From: a virus
Direction: 5' to 3' (one strand)
Length of the DNA: 38,744 nt
Virus record (IMG/VR): IMGVR_UViG_3300019754_000002
Coordinates: 1 to 38,744 of that record
Under the pieces are notes generated by a model, which ran no database searches, had not been told where the DNA came from, and saw only the letters and a list, made by a program, of their open reading frames with translations. Numbering within the stretch: position 1 is the first letter of the stretch; each line of letters begins with the position of its first letter. Position numbers and translations under genes: made by a program. This document shows positions 31,265-37,574 of the stretch, piece after piece.

Positions 31265-31348
31265 AGAGAGGTTGAGCCGCAAACTCGTAAAAGGTTTCTG
31301 ACTGTCCTTTACCTCTCTTATTTTTCATCAGTCAGATAAAAAACAGTC
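31265..31348 (+). ncRNA. Structured 5' leader of the replication gene
   Basis: AGAGAGGT (31265-31272) pairs with ACCTCTCT (31311-31318), enclosing a small GAG/CTC hairpin and a TAAAAGG/CCTTTA hairpin. The loop of the latter, CTGACTG (31298-31304), is complementary to CAGTCAG (31329-31335), and GACTGT is complementary to ACAGTC (31343-31348) just before the start codon at 31353. A T-rich stretch follows the main stem. It suggests translational or attenuation control. Confidence 0.55.
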
Positions 31349-31352
31349 ACAT

Positions 31353-32126
31353 ATGAATAAAAAAACCCCATCAAGAGACAGTTTCGTCTTTTACCGTAGC
31401 TTTTATGAAGCTATTAAAGAACTCCCTCAAGAGAATCAATTAGAAATATACAACGCTATTGCAGAATATAGCCTTAACTTTGTCATACCTGAACTTACGG
31501 GAATTTCTAAGACTATATTTATACTGATAAAACCTCAAATAGAAGCTAATCAAAAGCGATACATAAACGGGACTAAACCGAAAAGAAAGCAAACTGTAAG
31601 CAAAACAGAAGCAAAACAGAAGCAACTCGAAAGCAGAACTGGAACTAATGTAAATGATAATGTAAATGATAATGTAAATGATAATGTAAATGATAATGTA
31701 AATGATAATGAAGAAATAACTCCTTCTTCTGATTCTGATATTAAAGCTAAACCTGAAAGTGATATTCCAGACTTCATCCAAAAAGAACTTAAACCATTCT
31801 TTAACTTAAAAAATTTATCTAATGCTTTTCAATTCTTAAATTCTCTTAATGGCGAATACGAATCATTTAAACAACAGTTTTTCGATTACAAGCTATTTCA
31901 AGAGACCTCTAAGCAATATAAAAAAAGTTTTGGTTCGTTTTGTAATAAATGGAATGAAACAGATTTTAAAGCCTCTTTAAATGATTTAAAAGAAATAAAG
32001 AACGATTCCGAAAAAAACCACTTCCCCGACATGCAATCGCAGAAGGTGAAAAATGTGAACGGGAAAACTGTTTATAGAGTTATTCCGGATGCAAACGGGA
32101 AACCGATTATTAACCCAAATTTTTAA
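31353..32126 (+). CDS. Replication protein of the initiation/helicase-loader type (257 aa)
   Basis: The N-terminal 90 residues (SRDSFVFYRSFYEAIKELP ... ISKTIFILIKPQIEANQKRY) match a domain common to Bacteroidota phage replication genes. A linker with five VNDN repeats follows (residues about 100-119), then a helical C-terminal domain. The linker repeats come from five 12-bp DNA units. Position after the helicase supports a role in origin binding or helicase loading, as in lambda O/P-type modules. Confidence 0.7.
   Translation: MNKKTPSRDSFVFYRSFYEAIKELPQENQLEIYNAIAEYSLNFVIPELTGISKTIFILIKPQIEANQKRYINGTKPKRKQTVSKTEAKQKQLESRTGTNVNDNVNDNVNDNVNDNVNDNEEITPSSDSDIKAKPESDIPDFIQKELKPFFNLKNLSNAFQFLNSLNGEYESFKQQFFDYKLFQETSKQYKKSFGSFCNKWNETDFKASLNDLKEIKNDSEKNHFPDMQSQKVKNVNGKTVYRVIPDANGKPIINPNF
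31650..31709 (+). repeat. Five tandem 12-bp repeats inside the replication gene
   Basis: Five exact copies of GTAAATGATAAT, in frame and encoding VNDN. A/T-rich iterated repeats inside a replication gene recall iterons of phage origins; they could equally be a slipped-strand coding repeat. Confidence 0.9.
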
Positions 32127-32130
32127 AGAC

Positions 32131-32427
32131 ATGAACAAGAATGTAGATATAATGATTGAATTGCAAGATAAGATACAAGAAGGATATGATTCCATAATAA
32201 AAACGGTTATATCTGATTTATTGAAAAAAGAGCCTTCTGAAGAGGAGTTGAAATGCGTTGAGGTTTTTAAATTTGAAGAAAATGCTGAAATACATTATTT
32301 AGCTTATCGCAATAAAAAGCTGGGTAGAATTATTTTAGACCCGCAAAATATGAGGTTTGATCCTTATGAAAATGAGGAGTTTTTGGAAGATGCAGTTGTT
32401 AATGGTAAAGTTACTTTTAAATATTAA
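32131..32427 (+). CDS. Early protein of unknown function (98 aa)
   Basis: An earlier in-frame ATG lies inside the upstream gene, so MNKNVDIMIELQDKI at 32131, 4 nt after the upstream stop, is preferred. Acidic alpha/beta protein; the C-terminal half (LGRIILDPQNMRFDPYE) is beta-rich. No family recognised. Last gene before the rightward cassette array. Confidence 0.65.
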   Translation: MNKNVDIMIELQDKIQEGYDSIIKTVISDLLKKEPSEEELKCVEVFKFEENAEIHYLAYRNKKLGRIILDPQNMRFDPYENEEFLEDAVVNGKVTFKY

Positions 32428-32429
32428 AG

Positions 32430-32485
32430 CCTGCTGCACAACATGCCACAAAATTATATTAAGTCGAGAGGATTGTGTAGTTTTG
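32430..32485 (+). promoter_or_regulatory. Operator-spaced promoter of the rightward cassette array
   Basis: CCTGCTGCACAACATG (32430-32445), 32 nt, TAGTTTTG (32478-32485). The AAC box of site P1 begins 5 nt further on, the same layout as at the entrance of the leftward array. Confidence 0.7.
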
Positions 32486-32490
32486 TGGAA

Positions 32491-32563
32491 ATTTAACGGA
32501 CACGTATTTGTGTCTGGAAATTTTTATTTTCAAAAATTTATAGCATCAAATACGATGTTATAA
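32491..32563 (+). other. attC-like site at the rightward array entrance (P1)
   Basis: ATTTAAC, GGACA, arm CGTATTTG, about 35-nt centre, arm CAAATACG, AT, GTTATAA. The 8-bp arms are perfect. No gene precedes it; the promoter box does. Confidence 0.85.
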
Positions 32564-32596
32564 ACTCTTAATTTTTACTAAATCAAATATATAATC

Positions 32597-32890
32597 ATGG
32601 GTTTGCAAAAAATATCAGAACAAACAGGAATAAGAGAAGAAATATTACGCTTCGCTCTAAAAATGGAAGAAAAACTAAAAGAAAACGACCACAAAGGGGG
32701 GTGGAATAATTCATCTATTAGTTATTTATTATCTGGAATTGAGAGAGAAACAGAAGAATTGAGCTATGCAGTTGGACAAGAAGGTCAGGTATACACTCGA
32801 AAAGATAGATCTAATATTATTTCAGAATGTGCCGATGTTGCTAATTTTGCTATGATGTTGGCTGATAATTCGGTTCAAGATTGTTTATAA
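32597..32890 (+). CDS. MazG-like nucleotide pyrophosphohydrolase-type protein (97 aa)
   Basis: Helical protein with the MazG-type acidic pattern: EEKLKENDHKGGW near residues 28-41, IERETEEL near 53-60, and ECADVANFAMM near 80-90. These all-alpha NTP pyrophosphohydrolases hydrolyse nucleoside triphosphates; phage versions may alter host nucleotide or alarmone pools. The stop codon TAA is in the TTATAAC box of P2 and the gene follows the GTTA box of P1, so it is a textbook single-gene cassette of 414 bp. Confidence 0.75.
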   Translation: MGLQKISEQTGIREEILRFALKMEEKLKENDHKGGWNNSSISYLLSGIERETEELSYAVGQEGQVYTRKDRSNIISECADVANFAMMLADNSVQDCL

Positions 32891-32977
32891 CGGTACTGCA
32901 CCTTTGAAGCGTGCAACGGGATGAATTGAATTGAAAAATAAACTTTGCATTGCATGATTTCAAGTGCAATGTTATTT
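32885..32977 (+). other. attC-like site (P2)
   Basis: TTATAAC (stop codon inside), GGTAC, arm TGCACCTTTGAA, about 50-nt centre, arm TTTCAAGTGCA, AT, GTTATTT. The arms pair with one extra-helical C. It shares TATAACGGTACTGCAC and AAGTGCAATGTTAT with A5 on the opposite strand 16 kb away. Confidence 0.85.
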
Positions 32978-33020
32978 ACTCCAAAACAAACCACTGTTGA
33001 ACTAATAAATAAGAAAAAAA

Positions 33021-33302
33021 ATGAAAATTGATAAAGAAAATTTTAGAGATAACTTGTTCATTTTAACTAGCCCATGTTTTTACATATACGCTTTGTATTT
33101 GATTTTGAATAAATTATTTCATATATTATTTGAATATTTTGCATTTAAGGATGTTTATTTTTATCTTTTCAGAATGAACGAATATAAATGGGAAAAGGCT
33201 AATTTTAATCATGCTCGATACTTATTTAAAAAAAGCAAATCTGTTTTTAGGAAAATAATGATTTTAAAAATATACAAAAAGCAAAGAAAAAATTGTAAAT
33301 AA
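33021..33302 (+). CDS. Membrane-type cassette protein (93 aa)
   Basis: Hydrophobic aromatic segment at about residues 15-50 (FYIYALYLILNKLFHILFEY), then a basic C-terminus. Starts 44 nt after the P2 GTTA box and ends in the AAATAAC box of a half site. Function unknown. Confidence 0.6.
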   Translation: MKIDKENFRDNLFILTSPCFYIYALYLILNKLFHILFEYFAFKDVYFYLFRMNEYKWEKANFNHARYLFKKSKSVFRKIMILKIYKKQRKNCK

Positions 33303-33342
33303 CGAAAATCTTTACACACCCTCATTATACTAAAAACCTTGT
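33297..33342 (+). repeat. Half cassette-end site, copy 3
   Basis: AAATAAC (stop codon inside), GAAAA, TCTTTACA, then CACCCTCATTATACTAAAA. Same element as at 23553-23590 and 15665-15709, here on the plus strand. No facing GTTA box is seen before the next gene. Confidence 0.65.
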
Positions 33343-33405
33343 AATTAGGTGAAGCCCTTTAACTTAAGATGTTTCAACAATTACAAATAAAAAAAACAAA
33401 ACAGT

Positions 33406-33621
33406 ATGATAATAACAAGAACAGACACAAGAGAAGCACTAGCGAATGCAAACAAGGCGCTTATAGCTGCGAAAAGTAGAAGTAGGAAAGTAATACACTT
33501 AACAAGAGATAACTTTGTAGAGTGTATTGAAATCGAAGAGAAAGCAATCTCACGTCGAGAGTGGGCGAAGCATTTAAATGAAACTGCTTTTTGTCTTAGA
33601 ACTTTTAAAATAAAAGAATAA
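33406..33621 (+). CDS. Small basic protein of unknown function (71 aa)
   Basis: Contains KVIHLTRDNFVECIEIEEKA and REWAKHLNETAF; alpha/beta, basic N-terminus. Possibly DNA-binding, but no family is recognised. It is the last gene before the tRNA and terminase region and a conceivable candidate for the regulator of the 16-bp operators, on position alone. Confidence 0.6.
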   Translation: MIITRTDTREALANANKALIAAKSRSRKVIHLTRDNFVECIEIEEKAISRREWAKHLNETAFCLRTFKIKE

Positions 33622-33623
33622 AG

Positions 33624-33679
33624 CATGTTTTTAAACATAAAACTATTCTTTCATATGTAGAAAAGAAAGCGTAGTTTTG
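33624..33679 (+). promoter_or_regulatory. Operator-spaced promoter of the tRNA gene
   Basis: CATGTTTTTAAACATA (33624-33639), 32 nt, TAGTTTTG (33672-33679), followed 13 nt later by the tRNA. Same spacing as at the five other sites. Confidence 0.65.
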
Positions 33680-33692
33680 TGTATTCTTTTTC

Positions 33693-33767
33693 GCTTCGAT
33701 AGCTCAGTTGGTAGAGCGCTCAGGTTAACAGCCTAAGAGGTCGGTGGTTCGATTCCTCCTCAAAGCA
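33693..33767 (+). tRNA. tRNA with non-standard anticodon arm
   Basis: Acceptor GCTTCGA / TCAAAGC (one C-A mismatch), D arm GCTC-AGTTGGTA-GAGC, T arm GGTGG-TTCGATT-CCTCC (one T-T mismatch), variable loop AGGTC. The anticodon region is 19 nt instead of 17: CTCAGG-TTAACAG-CCTAAG, i.e. a 6-bp stem with one mismatch and a 7-nt loop, or a 5-bp stem with a 9-nt loop. With the 7-nt loop the anticodon would be AAC (Val). The 3' end is ACTA, without encoded CCA. Confidence 0.75.
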
Positions 33768-33908
33768 CTAAACCCCTTCGGCCTTTAATTAGGTTTGGCG
33801 AATTATTATATTTCACTCTTTGTTTTTTCAGAAAGCCTTACGATCGGGTTTAAATTATTTGTCAGTTTAATTCATTTACTTTAATATTTCTATTTTTCAT
33901 AGTATTAG

Positions 33909-33942
33909 CCCCCTCGACATTGCGAAATGGTAGGGGGTTTTT
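33909..33942 (+). terminator. Terminator between the tRNA and the terminase genes
   Basis: CCCCCT (33909-33914) pairs with AGGGGG (33932-33937), followed by TTTTT. The stretch 33768-33908 between tRNA and terminator holds no gene that I can see. Confidence 0.75.
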
Positions 33943-33971
33943 GCATTTTATAATAATTATGCGTAAATTTG
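33941..33971 (+). promoter_or_regulatory. Late promoter before the terminase genes
   Basis: TTG (33941-33943), 20 nt, TAAATTTG (33964-33971), 13 nt before the terminase ATG. Its TTG follows directly on the T-run of the terminator. Confidence 0.75.
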
Positions 33972-33984
33972 CAATAAAAAGATT

Positions 33985-34359
33985 ATGGCAGCGAGGAAAG
34001 GTAATAAGTATAACGAAAGATGGACAGAGGTGGCTTCTAAGAAACTTTTTGACGAAGCTTTAACACTTGCTAAGAATGGCGCAATAACTTTAACAGATAT
34101 CGCCAATGAGCTTGACGTGTACACTGACGTCTTTGAATACATATGCAATAAGCACAAAGACTTTAGCCCTATAAAAAAAAGAATCCTTAAACAGATTGAG
34201 AACAATACCTACAAGGGTGCTTTGAATGGCGATTATATTCCTTCTATAGCAATCTTTGGACTTAAAAACAATCATGGTTGGAAGGATAAGACAGAAGTAG
34301 AGCAAACTGTTCATCAAACCAATGTAATAAAATTAGGCAGCGGAGAAAAACCAAAATAA
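33985..34359 (+). CDS. Terminase small subunit (124 aa)
   Basis: Basic N-terminus, then a helix-turn-helix-like region (ALTLAKNGAITLTDIANELD, DVFEYICNKH) that would bind the packaging start site, and a C-terminal part with NHGWKDKTEVEQ, typical of small terminases of this type. Its stop overlaps the ATG of the large subunit (TAATG). The pair starts the packaging operon under a TAAATTTG promoter. Confidence 0.8.
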   Translation: MAARKGNKYNERWTEVASKKLFDEALTLAKNGAITLTDIANELDVYTDVFEYICNKHKDFSPIKKRILKQIENNTYKGALNGDYIPSIAIFGLKNNHGWKDKTEVEQTVHQTNVIKLGSGEKPK

Positions 34360-35663
34360 TGGAATTGTTGAGCAAACAAGAAAATGCAGTTTTTTATTTA
34401 AAAGACGATTCGACTACAGAGATTTTATACGGAGGGGCTGCTGGTGGTGGAAAGTCGGCTATAGGTGTATTATGGTTAATTGAAATGTGTCAAACTTATC
34501 CTAAAACTAGGTGGTTAATGGGTAGAGCTAAGTTGAAAACATTAAAAGAAACTACTTTAAATACATTTTTCGAGATAGCTTCAAAGTTTAACCTTAATTC
34601 TCAATTTACATATAATACGGTTAGTTCTGTAATAAAGTGGAATAACGGAAGTGAAATTTTACTGAAAGATTTATATTACTATCCTTCTGATCCTGATTTC
34701 GATGAGTTGGGTTCTTTAGAGATTACTGGCGCTTTTATTGATGAATGTAATCAAGTAGTTCAAAAAGCTTGGCAACTAGTTAAATCAAGAATAAGATATA
34801 AGCTTAAGGAATACGATTTAATTCCGAAAATGCTTGGTAGTTGTAACCCTGCTCAAAATTGGGTTTATTCTACATTTTACAAGCCTTCAAAAGAAAATAA
34901 ACTTCCTGATTATAGGAAGTTTATCCAAGCTTTACCGACAGACAACCCACACCTACCAGAGTCTTATTTAGAATCTTTGTTGCAAATGTCTCAAGCAAGT
35001 AAAGAGCGTTTATATTTTGGTAATTGGGATTACGATGACGACCCGACAAAACTATGCGATTATGATGCTATTTGTGATTTGTTTACTAATGACCATGTAA
35101 AAGGTGGACGTAAATATATTAGCTCTGATTTAGCAATGCAAGGACGTGACCGCTTTATTACTGGAAGTTGGGACGGTTTAATATGTTCTGTTGATATTGA
35201 TTTGCAAAAAACTACTGGAAAGGAAATTGAAACGAAATTAACAGAGCTTAAGAATAATAAAGGCGTTCCGAATAGCAATATCGTTGCCGATAGTGACGGG
35301 TTAGGTGCTTACCTTGAGAGTTATATTCAAAATATTAAGTCTTTCCACGGTGGATCGTCTGCATTTAATAAGAATGATTTCGATAATATCAAAAGTGAAT
35401 GTGGTTTTAAATTAGCTGAAATTATAAACAATGGTTTAATGAAAATCATTTGCACGAAAGAACAAGAAGAGCTAATTAAGAAAGAGCTTAACATCTGTTT
35501 AAAGCGTGATAATTTAGACGTAGATAAAAAGAAACTTATCAAGAAGCCAAAAATGAAAGAGCTTTTAGGTAATAGTCCAGACTATTTAGATATGTTGTTA
35601 ATGCGAATGTGGTTTGAAGTACGACCAGTAAAAAGGGTAAAAGGATTCTCAAAAGTTTACTAA
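34359..35663 (+). CDS. terL: Terminase large subunit (434 aa)
   Basis: ATPase domain: Walker A YGGAAGGGKS at 24-33, Walker B GAFIDEC with Asp128-Glu129, and a coupling motif near GSCNPAQNW (159-167). Nuclease domain: Asp256 in YISSDLAMQG, Asp310/312 in NIVADSDGLG, and the C-terminal acidic DYLDMLLMR. This is the motor that cuts and packages phage DNA; length and motif order are normal. Confidence 0.95.
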   Translation: MELLSKQENAVFYLKDDSTTEILYGGAAGGGKSAIGVLWLIEMCQTYPKTRWLMGRAKLKTLKETTLNTFFEIASKFNLNSQFTYNTVSSVIKWNNGSEILLKDLYYYPSDPDFDELGSLEITGAFIDECNQVVQKAWQLVKSRIRYKLKEYDLIPKMLGSCNPAQNWVYSTFYKPSKENKLPDYRKFIQALPTDNPHLPESYLESLLQMSQASKERLYFGNWDYDDDPTKLCDYDAICDLFTNDHVKGGRKYISSDLAMQGRDRFITGSWDGLICSVDIDLQKTTGKEIETKLTELKNNKGVPNSNIVADSDGLGAYLESYIQNIKSFHGGSSAFNKNDFDNIKSECGFKLAEIINNGLMKIICTKEQEELIKKELNICLKRDNLDVDKKKLIKKPKMKELLGNSPDYLDMLLMRMWFEVRPVKRVKGFSKVY

Positions 35664-35664
35664 A

Positions 35665-36306
35665 ATGAAAATAAAAGATATTTCTTTTTTTGATTATACC
35701 AAATTGGAAGGTGAAGAGCGTGAACACTATGATTTTGCAATAAAATATGGCAACATGAAAAGCTTTGATTTGTTTCAAATTGGGAGCTTTCTTGAATGTA
35801 CTTTTGGATTTGTTAAAGAATTTCAGTACATACTAAATTCAAGGGACGAAAAAGGAAACTCTTTATTTACATTTGAAAAATACATCGAATTAGTTATTGA
35901 CAATGTAACCCTAAAGCCTCAAAAGCTTAATTTTAAAGCTAAGATTCGTAAATTTATTGTAAAAATGCTAAATAAGGAAGCTGAAAAGAAAACCATAATC
36001 GCTTCAATGTCAATTTTTGATTTAATTAAAAGCTATAACTATGCAGTTGAACAGTTGTTTGCTATAAATAACATCGAGAATGCTAATTTAAGCCACGACC
36101 CAACGCCCGAAGAAAAGCAAGCTGGGATCGGTTTATTCCAAGATATGGGTAATTTTATACAACAACATAAGCTTTCTAAGTTCTTTAACTGTTCGTTTGA
36201 TGAGGTTGAAAGTAAGCAGTATAATGTTTGCTTTGTTGCCTTGAAATATGATTGTGATTTGGCACAGTATCAGCGTGAGATTAACCGAATTAGAAGCAAT
36301 AAATAA
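35665..36306 (+). CDS. Late protein of unknown function (213 aa)
   Basis: Soluble, largely helical; starts 1 nt after the terminase stop. Position between terminase and tail-completion genes suggests a virion or assembly role. No motif recognised; terminators of doubt are that head genes lie elsewhere in this genome. Confidence 0.6.
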   Translation: MKIKDISFFDYTKLEGEEREHYDFAIKYGNMKSFDLFQIGSFLECTFGFVKEFQYILNSRDEKGNSLFTFEKYIELVIDNVTLKPQKLNFKAKIRKFIVKMLNKEAEKKTIIASMSIFDLIKSYNYAVEQLFAINNIENANLSHDPTPEEKQAGIGLFQDMGNFIQQHKLSKFFNCSFDEVESKQYNVCFVALKYDCDLAQYQREINRIRSNK

Positions 36307-36312
36307 TACTAA

Positions 36313-36344
36313 CTATGTTTTTAAACATTTTTTTACTAACTTTG
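36313..36344 (+). promoter_or_regulatory. Promoter with palindrome before the 36349 gene
   Basis: TATGTTTTTAAACATT (36313-36328), 8 nt, TAACTTTG (36337-36344). The palindrome ATGTTT-TT-AAACAT is the same as in the tRNA promoter's operator but much closer to the box, so a different mode of control is possible. The ATG at 36349 is only 4 nt downstream of the box, so the transcript may start at or inside the frame. Confidence 0.5.
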
Positions 36345-36348
36345 CAAT

Positions 36349-36789
36349 ATGGAACAATTTGATATAATTAACGAACTGAGAACGTATGCAACTGAGCAAG
36401 GCTGGAAGTTTATCTACGCTTTAGATGATTTCGAGGCGAACGAAGTCATAATGCAAGATTTAGGCTTGAATGAACATGTGTTGGTCGCTGGGTTCAACTA
36501 TACGCCCACTATTAAGAATAGACGTATTACTTCGATCAATTACAGCGGCTTGATGTCATTGGGGCGTAAGTTTGACGCTGATGGACAAGCCGCAATGTTA
36601 GACGAAACACAAGAGCAGAAACACGATAGAAGGTTGAAAGAATTAGTACAAATGCTTTCTGTTTGCATTGCTGAAATGGGATGTCGTGGAAATATGACAG
36701 CCGACAGCGGTTTGATACAACCCGACCCTGACAAGTTCGATGAGAATATTGATTTCGCAACTGCTAACACTGTTTCATTTATACAGTAA
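36349..36789 (+). CDS. Possible tail terminator/completion protein (146 aa)
   Basis: Alpha/beta protein with YSGLMSLGRKFD and a helix KHDRRLKELVQMLSVCIAEM, a pattern I associate with small neck or tail-completion proteins of Bacteroidota phages. It precedes the HK97 gp10-like gene, the usual partner of a tail terminator. The call rests on context. Confidence 0.5.
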   Translation: MEQFDIINELRTYATEQGWKFIYALDDFEANEVIMQDLGLNEHVLVAGFNYTPTIKNRRITSINYSGLMSLGRKFDADGQAAMLDETQEQKHDRRLKELVQMLSVCIAEMGCRGNMTADSGLIQPDPDKFDENIDFATANTVSFIQ

Positions 36790-36793
36790 TATT

Positions 36794-37276
36794 ATGGCTG
36801 AAACTTTAAAAGAAACGTTTGAAAGCTGGCTAAATAAGATTCAGTCGGGACTTGTTGAGAGCTATATTTCTAAAGGTCTTAAGGCTAGTGGCGAGTGGGA
36901 GAAATCATTAGAGCAGTTTTATTCTAAATCTGAGAGTAAATTTACGTTTGGAATAAAAGCAAATGATTATTCTGAATACATGCAAAACGGTCGAAGGCCA
37001 AACAAGAAGCAATCCCCCGAAGATATTAAAAAGTGGGTTGGTTGGGCTGGTTCTACTTTCCTTAAAAAGTGGGTGCAAGATAAAGGACTAAGTGTAAGTC
37101 CTTTTGCGGTGGCTCATAAGATAGCCAAAGAAGGGATAAAAGTCCCCAACACTCACAACGTAGGAGGATTAGTTACCGACGTGGTGAATGATGAGAGTAT
37201 TAAAGAGCTTTCTGATTCCCTTACTTTATTTTTTGTTGAGAAAATTCGCAGTGATTTAAGAAAGGTTTTTGATTAG
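36794..37276 (+). CDS. HK97 gp10-like tail completion protein (160 aa)
   Basis: The frame is open upstream into the 36349 gene, but MAETLKETFESW at 36794, 4 nt after that gene's stop, is the natural start. Typical features: YMQNGRRPNKKQSP near residues 57-70, a tryptophan-rich centre, and SPFAVAHKIAKEGIKVPN near 105-122, as in the gp10/minor tail family that joins tail to head. Length is usual for the family. Confidence 0.7.
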   Translation: MAETLKETFESWLNKIQSGLVESYISKGLKASGEWEKSLEQFYSKSESKFTFGIKANDYSEYMQNGRRPNKKQSPEDIKKWVGWAGSTFLKKWVQDKGLSVSPFAVAHKIAKEGIKVPNTHNVGGLVTDVVNDESIKELSDSLTLFFVEKIRSDLRKVFD

Positions 37277-37499
37277 TTTTTCGTTTATATCCATTGATAT
37301 AAAGAAAGCAAATGTCTTCAAAATCGTCCTTTTGTCTTTGCAGTTCTCTTTCAAAGAGCTTGATATCATGCTCTAACATTGTGGCTATCTCGTAACCATT
37401 CCAAACTTTTCTCCGTTGGTCATTGATGCCTCTATCTATATTGTGGCTTCCGCTTGCCTTTCCTATTATTACACACCACAAAAATAAGCAATAAAACAA
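37221..37499 (-). CDS. Possible leftward gene in the gap before the tail genes (92 aa)
   Basis: The frame starts MFYCLFLWCVIIGKASGSHN, a hydrophobic N-terminus like a short signal or anchor, followed by a charged helical domain (ELQRQKDDFEDICFLYINGY). It fills most of the 298-bp gap but overlaps the end of the 36794 gene by 56 nt in the opposite direction and has no clear promoter. It may be an Rz1-like or accessory gene, or a chance frame. Confidence 0.35.
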   Translation of the reverse strand: MFYCLFLWCVIIGKASGSHNIDRGINDQRRKVWNGYEIATMLEHDIKLFERELQRQKDDFEDICFLYINGYKRKTNQKPFLNHCEFSQQKIK

Positions 37500-37518
37500 C
37501 CATTCTACTAAAAAAATC

Positions 37519-37558
37519 TATGCTATGCAACATATTATTAATATTTTTCGTAAATTTG
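37519..37558 (+). promoter_or_regulatory. Promoter with operator palindrome before the tail genes
   Basis: TATGCTATGCAACATA (37519-37534), 16 nt, TAAATTTG (37551-37558), ATG at 37575. The palindrome is a good match to the 16-bp operator but lies 16 nt closer than in the six standard sites, over the usual TTG position, so it may repress here. Confidence 0.6.
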
Positions 37559-37574
37559 TAAAAAATATTACATT

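Noticed and set aside
31265-31348. Resemblance of the leader to a preQ1-type riboswitch (hairpin plus A-rich pseudoknot tail)
   Set aside because: The conserved core bases of preQ1 aptamers are not present and the downstream gene is a replication gene.
31440-31781. Leftward frame of 113 codons with a Tyr-Ile repeat
   Set aside because: It is the complement of the VNDN coding repeat and lies inside the replication gene; no promoter or start context.
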